64,000 bases of DNA from Oryzias latipes (lineage: Eukaryota > Chordata > Actinopteri > Beloniformes > Adrianichthyidae). Shown here in pieces: positions 58,060 to 64,000 of the stretch. The first letter of the stretch is position 1, and each line of letters starts with the position of its first letter. Position numbers and translations under genes: made by a program. The notes below the pieces were generated by a model. It ran no database searches. It saw nothing but the letters and a program-made list of their open reading frames with translations, and was not told the origin of the DNA. The DNA is taken from assembly GCF_002234675.1 (NCBI RefSeq), contig NC_019859.2, positions 15,177,002 to 15,241,001 of the forward strand. The letters run 5' to 3'.

Positions 58060-58718
58060 GTGAGTCAGTGATCCACCAAAGGTATCCAATCAGAACAGCA
58101 ACAAATCCGAGTAATCTCTCTGACCAAGCTTGGAGATATTTTTTGCTTTGCAGCTTTACAGAGCGCCATTATCCATTATGAAGTGGCAAACCGACACCAC
58201 ATATGAATGACTTGCATTTTCAAACCCATGATTGCAGATTGCATTCATATCATGGAGGCATTCAGAAACGACCTATGACAATAAAGCATTTTAACAAACC
58301 AGGTGGATTTTTCAGTGAGCATTTTGAAACACAAATCTATTATTAGACAAGCTTTTGTTTTCCATGAAACTTTTAATGTCAACTACAGTAAACAAGATCA
58401 CATCAGCGTTTAATGAAGCAGCACCATTTTTGAATCACAGAAGTAGAGAAAACACAGATTTAAAATTAAACTAATCTGTCAGGAGTTACAGGGTAATTCT
58501 GCATGTAATACAACAATCCTAGCAACTCAAGTCAGGGTACAGATAACCGAGGTAAATGTCTAAGCTTAACCTAACCCACAACCATAATAATTATTTGTAT
58601 ATCAGGAGGTGCAGTCATGTTTTTCGTCTGAATTTGTGTGTTGTGACATGACAAGAACAAGATGATTCATCCAGCAGCTATACAGTTTTATGAGGGGCAA
58701 CAGGTCCAGAATCCATTT
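58060..58718. other. Spacer between sparcl1 and the Gly/Ala/Gln-rich gene
   Basis: It contains the sparcl1 3' untranslated region on the minus strand. No other gene seen. Confidence 0.45.
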
Positions 58719-61700
58719 TTAGAAAAGTAAGTTGGGATCCATATCATCTGCAAAAAAGAAAAGGGGGTTGAGGACAGAGAAGATAGTTTACATCAACATG
58801 TAAGCGAAAAAATATTGTTGTGACGACCAATGAAGGTATATTCTGAAAGGTGAACAACAACAAACAGCTGACATAACACCAATCATGAAGAGGTGCTCAA
58901 GAAGCACTGAGATCCTTACCATTCCTCCAAAATGCACATGTCAAATGACTGAGCAAAATGATAGTAACAGGTTTGATCTACTGTCAGAGTGGTTTACTCT
59001 GTCTGGTCGCTGTAAAGAGACAACGTTCTCAATGTGTAATTGCAAATAAATCCATTGAATCAAGATACTATTTGACACATGTATTTTATTTTGGAAGGAG
59101 CACGTGTGTCCTGCTGTCAATAGTAATATAATAGAAATGCAACACTTTTATAACTCAATTATTTCAAATATTCATCAGCCATATTTTACAAATGAAAAGC
59201 TTAATGGCAGCAAAAAAATTTTTAAACTGTGAGGTGGGACTTTGCAGTTCTTGCTGCTTTTTGATCAGCAAGAAGCTGGACCAAATGGCTCATCCAGCAT
59301 TAAAGGTTGCAGACCCCTGCCGTAGTGGCACATTAGTTAATTAGAAAGTCCCGTTATTTGCTACTCACCATTTTTGATACCAAAGCAGGAGGTCCACTCT
59401 TTGAAGGAAACCTGTTTATCTTTGTCAGCATCACACTTCTGGAAGAAGTGCGAGGTGCAGTGCTCCATTGGTACCAGCGGGACCCTGAGTGGTGCCAACT
59501 CTGAGTGGGTCAGAACCCTGTGTTGTTTAAGCAAAAAGAGAGTCACGATTAATCTAGCTACATCCCAAGAAAATTGTTATCATGAATCAGGATTGACTTT
59601 GTATTACATGAACTCATTTAAAACGTAGTAGGAGTTGTTAAAATGTATTTTTAACTTTTTTAGATTAATTTCTTTGATTACCAATCTCATTAAGGTCTCA
59701 GTTTCAAGGAAATATACTCTTTAATACTATTATTTTCAAGTACAGGATTTAAATACCTTAAAGATTCTTAAAGATTTTTTTTTAAAGCACTTTCTATATG
59801 TAAAAAAGCAAAGACTTTAGATTATAACGTCTGCTGTGGTTCTTTAATTTGAAGTTGGTGACCCAGCTTTCCTAGATAAACAAGTATTTTGGTGTGTGAG
59901 CACTTGTGTCCAAGACCAACACTTTTGCAAACCTACAGCGGAGAGTTACAAAAAAGGAAAAGAAATGTCAGCCTAAACACAGACGAACAAATGTACCTGT
60001 CTGAAGGGTGCTGGTCCAGCTGAGCAAACTGCCAGTGGACAGGATAAATGTACATGTTGTAGTTTTTCTCAAAGTCCTGTGCAAGCAGCTGTACAGTGTG
60101 GTTACCAGGATGAAGGCGTCGCTCATTCTCAAAGATTTTCTTGACCTGCAAAATCAAGAGTTTGTTTTGACCTTTTAAAGTTGTAAATCAAGTAGAACGT
60201 TACATGGTTTCGCAAAACTTGGAATTTGAAAAACCTTTTTTTAAATGTTCAATACAAATCAAAAAACATCTGGTACTTTAAGGTGTTTTATATGATTATT
60301 TCTCAAATAACCCTTGTGCTATCTTAGATGACCCCACCCTTACTTTGACATGTTCTTCCTACCATGACAAAGGTGGATAAAGGTGGAAGATTTCATGTTA
60401 TCCCTGGACACCAGTGAAGATCACAAATCATTGAAGAAAAAAGGTTCAGAGCACTGTCTAGTGGGTCTAGATGACCCAACTCCCAACATTAAAGTGCCTA
60501 GGATAGCACAAGGGTTCAGACCAACCTTCAGGAGGTAATGTAATATTTGCAGATCAACAAGTTACTTAGTCAAATAACTTTGGATTTCTATTTTGATTTC
60601 TTTTTTAGGTTCAGTCATTAAAATCCCATTAAAAATTCATTTTTGTTTACTCAAACCAAACTGAGAGAGCCTCTCTCTCAGTTTGAGAGCCTCATTTCTT
60701 TGTTTTTATATGAAAAAGGCTCTTGATTTTTTTTTTTTTCAGATTTATTAGGTGGATTGCTGTATCCCAGGGTGAAAAAATGATATCTACTTACAAGTAC
60801 TGGACCAAACAGGAGAGTGTGGTGTACTTTCATAACACAAAAAATGTGTGTCATGAGTCTTACTTTGAAACGCTGTTTTGGGGTGAGGTAGCCAGGTGAC
60901 ATGGAGTCAAGCTCATACAACTGCAGAAGCACGTTTTTCAGCCAGTCCCTCATTCTCAGCGGAAACTGGGAAAGTTCATTCTCCAAACATGGAGGTATCA
61001 CTGAGGGACAGCAGGACAAACAGACAGAGCAGTGTGAAAGGTTGATCCTGAACAATGAGGTTAGTCAGTGAAACAGCTGGGTCTCACGTTTGCATGGACC
61101 ACTATAGTCCAAATGGAGCCTGTGGCCCGTCTTAGTCCCATCCAAGTTACATTTAGTAGCAAAGAGATGGCATGATGTATCGTAAGTTCTGTTGTCCGTT
61201 CCACAAACCTGAAAGGAGTGGAATAGATATAAGCAAAATTCTGAAGTTCAGTCACTGGCACTTTTCTAAATACTCACATTATCAAATGTATTAGTGCTGG
61301 CTGGACATTCTGCCGGTTCTTGGCAGGCACAATGTGGCTTGTTGTCTGCATCAAGCTTACAGGTTTTTCCACGCTTGCAACGGAAATTATAACATGGATC
61401 TAAAAGAAAAATAATAATAATAAAAAGGACTTTAACTCTGACATTGTTACATTACAGCATTACATTAGAAAAATGAAAGTTTTTTTCACTGGTTGTTTTA
61501 TTCCCTTGAGTGACCATGATTTATGAACGCTCCACATCATCTTCCACATTCCTCTGTTGGAGCTAGTGCGGTGTTTAAATTCAGCATGATCTCCCTTATT
61601 CACTCCTTAAGCCTGCAGAGCTGTGTTTTGGTAGTGACTGTAAAGCAAAGCGGGCACTACTCATGCGGAAGTTTTAGCAAAATAACCTTGTCAGCAAATT

Positions 61701-64000
61701 CCCTTGTGGGACTGTTGGGATAGTGTATTAGTGGTCAAAACTGCTGACCAGACTCTACTGAAGAACCTTCTATTATTACAAAACCCAAAAGAATAACCCA
61801 AAATACACAAACACATTGAAATCTGAGGTATTTGATAGTATTTGTAAATGTTAATTCGATAATTTACTAAGTTCTGGTGATAAAAATTGGTGTCGTTCAC
61901 TTATATTGTTATTATAAGAGGAGCTTGTTATCACAGCAATTTTCATTTATTTTTATTTTTAAAGTTTCTATCAAAAAAGTCAAAAAGATAACAAATGTGT
62001 CAATTAAAATCAATAAAATCAGATTTTTTCCATCAACTTTCAATTCTAACCAGTAAGGCTTTCTTCAACGTATATGTCTCCTGTGACGGATGGCTTTGAC
62101 TGAGGGTGCAGATTCACTGAAGATCTGATCTGCACTGGATTCAGTCCCACCAAATGACCCTGAAGAAGAAGAAGAGAAACACATTTTTGTTTCTAAAAGC
62201 AATACTTTTTGTTGTTTTTTTAACATTTGGACAGTCACACATCCATGATATTTAGAGACAAGTTAATATAAGAAATACTTTCAGCCAGACTAATACATTT
62301 ACTTGACTTTGGCAACTCCAGAGTTTTTCCATTGTCTTCATTAAAGACTCAGTGGGTCAGTTTGAAAAAAAAAGTTTAATTCTTTAAATGTTTAAGGGGC
62401 AGCTGTGGTTCAGTGATTGAACGGTCAACATCTGATTGAAGGATCATTGGTTTGGTTTCCTCCTTGCCAGTCCATGTGTCAAAAGTGTCATTGGCCAAGA
62501 CACTGAACTCCAAATTGCTCTTAATGGTTACAGGTTGGTGCCAGTTTTGGACAGTGGAGTGTGTGATCAGTGTGATCAGTGTGTGCATGGGTGGCTGTGA
62601 CAGTAAAGCACTTTGGGCCTTAAAGCAATGTGGAAAAGTGCTTTTCAAGTAACCGCTGTTTTTTCTATAGCTATCAAAACCATAACAAAAGTTAGATTAT
62701 GGAAAATATCTGTTTAAGAAAACTGACAATTATCTTGAACAATTTGACTCTTGCACAGCTGCATCATGTTAAACACACTCCTTGTCCTAAGTTCACCTTG
62801 CCTTCAGCTGAACAAAGCTGGAGTTGGCTCCTGTGACCTCGAGGAACCCATAAAGGAAACAGCAAGTTCAGAAACGGATGGGTGGATTAAATATTTACCC
62901 ATTTTTCTGCCCTTCTCCGCTTTGCTTTGTTAAGTCCGCCTCTGGTGCCGGGTTCCTGAGACTCCTGTGGCTCTTGTTCGCTCTGTGTTTGCTCAGGATG
63001 CCCCTCATCCTTCTGTGGAGAATGCTTTCTTGCTCGCTGGTTTCTCCTCTGCATCCTTGTCTTTGCCTTGGTTTGAGCTTTGCTGTCATCCTTGACTGCC
63101 TCTTCCTCTTTCCCAGGGTCGATATTTGATTGAGGTTCTTCCTGCTTGGTGCTTTTTTCTTCAGATTTGGCTGCAGTGTCGTCATCGTGCACATCATCGC
63201 TGGTGGTTTGCATGTCTTGCTGGAACTCTGCCTCATGATCTTCTTTATTTTGATCATCGGATGCATCTTTTTTTGCAATGGACTGGATTTCATGAGCAGA
63301 GGTGATAACTTCAGCTGATACAGTTTGCAAAGGTCGGACTACTCCACTGTCAGCAGCATAATCAAGATCTGCTATGATCTCTGATTCTGTGCTGCTCTCT
63401 GTTTCCTCTGGTGAGGCCACCTTCTCTTCTCTGCCAGCAGGATTTTCCACTTTTTTCTCAAGAAGCATCTCCTTGACCCCCTCCTTCTCTTTCTCTTCCA
63501 TGCCCTCATCCCTCACTTCCTCTTCATCCTTTACCTCTGTGCTTTCCTCTGAGATTTTCTTCTCACCTTTACCCTTGGTTTTCTTCAGCACCTTGCTAGT
63601 ATCTGCCTCTTCATCCTCTAACTCTTTCACTTCTCCATCTTCCTCTTCTTCTTCTGACTCTTTCTTCAGGAGATCAACTAGTTCCTCCTCACTCATCAGG
63701 ACTGCCGTGCTCTGGTCTGTCTTTCCATTCACTTCCTTGATCTTCTGTGCACTGGTGTTACTATCTGAGCTTGGTTCTCCATCTTCCTTCTCCATGCTGC
63801 TGACGTCAAAGGGGACTAAGGTGGGGGACACTTGTGGGTTATTATCTTCCTCCGTGATCCCATCCTTAACAGGAGAGGGAAAACATTGATTTAATCATGT
63901 GGAATTTTACCAATGTACGTCTGATTTAGTGACAAAATAGCTACTTTCCACAATGTTTTTGACAACATAGTTTGGTTACATTTTTTTGCATACCTTTTCC
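58719..64000 (-). CDS. sparcl1: sparcl1 (SPARC-like 1, hevin), 3' part, continues past the right edge
   Basis: Secreted matricellular glycoprotein that binds collagen and calcium; its gene is regarded as the ancestor of the SCPP family. Coding exons read on the minus strand: a possible tail of an upstream exon 63994-64000, then 62899-63864 (966 bp, very acidic, Glu/Lys/Ser-rich, 322 codons), 62051-62159, 61278-61399 (follistatin-like, Cys-rich, [13 protein letters not shown]), 61068-61208 (Kazal-like, [13 protein letters not shown], ends YSGPCK), 60864-61000 (IPPCLENE then [12 protein letters not shown]), 59997-60145 ([20 protein letters not shown]), 59370-59526 approximately (EF-hand with [13 protein letters not shown], then SCFGIKN) and 58719-58747 (DDMDPNLLF, stop). 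Splice phases agree across all junctions read. The long acidic exon separates it from SPARC itself, whose acidic domain is short. The start codon, signal peptide and promoter lie beyond the window. A SINE sits in an intron at 62396-62665 and a TTAA MITE at 60306-60518. Confidence 0.95.
60306..60518. mobile_element. TTAA-type MITE, copy 4, inverted, in a sparcl1 intron
   Basis: AACCCTTGTGCTATCTTAGA at the left and CCTAGGATAGCACAAGGGTT at the right; orientation opposite to copies 1-3. The flanking TTAA has decayed. Confidence 0.8.
62396..62665 (+). mobile_element. Old copy of the tRNA-derived SINE in a sparcl1 intron
   Basis: GGCAGCTGTGGTTCAGTGAT, CCAAGACACTGAACTCCAAA and GTGGAAAAGTGCTTTTCAAG follow the family pattern with many changes; older than the copy at 34027. 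Confidence 0.7.

Noticed and set aside
63374-63889. 171-residue Ser/Phe-rich open frame on the plus strand
   Set aside because: Antisense of the acidic sparcl1 exon; its composition is the mirror of Glu/Lys codons.

Overview
The window is teleost fish genomic DNA. It is AT-rich and intron-containing, with small genes scattered between many transposon remnants of fish type (Tc1, pogo/Tigger and piggyBac-like DNA elements, L2/Rex1-type and ORF1-bearing LINEs, tRNA-derived SINEs). The species cannot be read from the sequence; a spiny-rayed (percomorph) fish is a guess.

Every host gene I can support lies on the minus strand and belongs to one locus, the secretory calcium-binding phosphoprotein (SCPP) cluster. 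From right to left it holds: the 3' part of sparcl1 (58719 to beyond 64000), the ancestral gene of the family; a coding-intronless Gly/Ala/Gln-rich secreted protein (57338-57988); a Met/Gln/Pro-repeat secreted protein in seven coding exons (52815-54092); odam in nine coding exons (46672-48786); and then a tandem array of very small secreted proteins over the left 38 kb.

The array has six readable genes (4958-5347, 9161-9628, 11739-12265, 19991-20413, 28463-28911, 37517-38029), one pseudogene (32524-32901), two orphan promoter/exon 1 relics (about 6540-6790 and 22310-22500), and the promoter of a further copy whose body lies off the left edge (1-40). All share one plan: TATA box, short non-coding exon 1, exon 2 with a near-identical signal peptide, a short exon ending in a Ser-x-Glu phosphorylation motif, and a last exon joining a Thr/Ala tract to a short leucine-rich segment. 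All introns are phase 0, as in other SCPP genes, and the S-N-S-N-E motif is the same as in the neighbouring odam. Two subfamilies differ in the order of Thr tract and leucine segment. Two copies have a histidine-rich mature N-terminus and two have expanded Thr/Ala repeats.

The array grew by segmental duplication: flanks 1-620 and 9776-10430, 7050-7400 and 10425-10755, 28300-29260 and 32350-33190, and 560-1800 and 16030-16900 are recognisable copies. The rest of the window is transposon debris, listed below, including a piggyBac-like element keeping only the transposase N-terminus, several TTAA-flanked MITEs, an ORF1-only LINE with an open 238-residue reading frame, and a near-perfect palindromic MITE. 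I saw no retrovirus-like element, CRISPR array, rRNA or functional tRNA gene.
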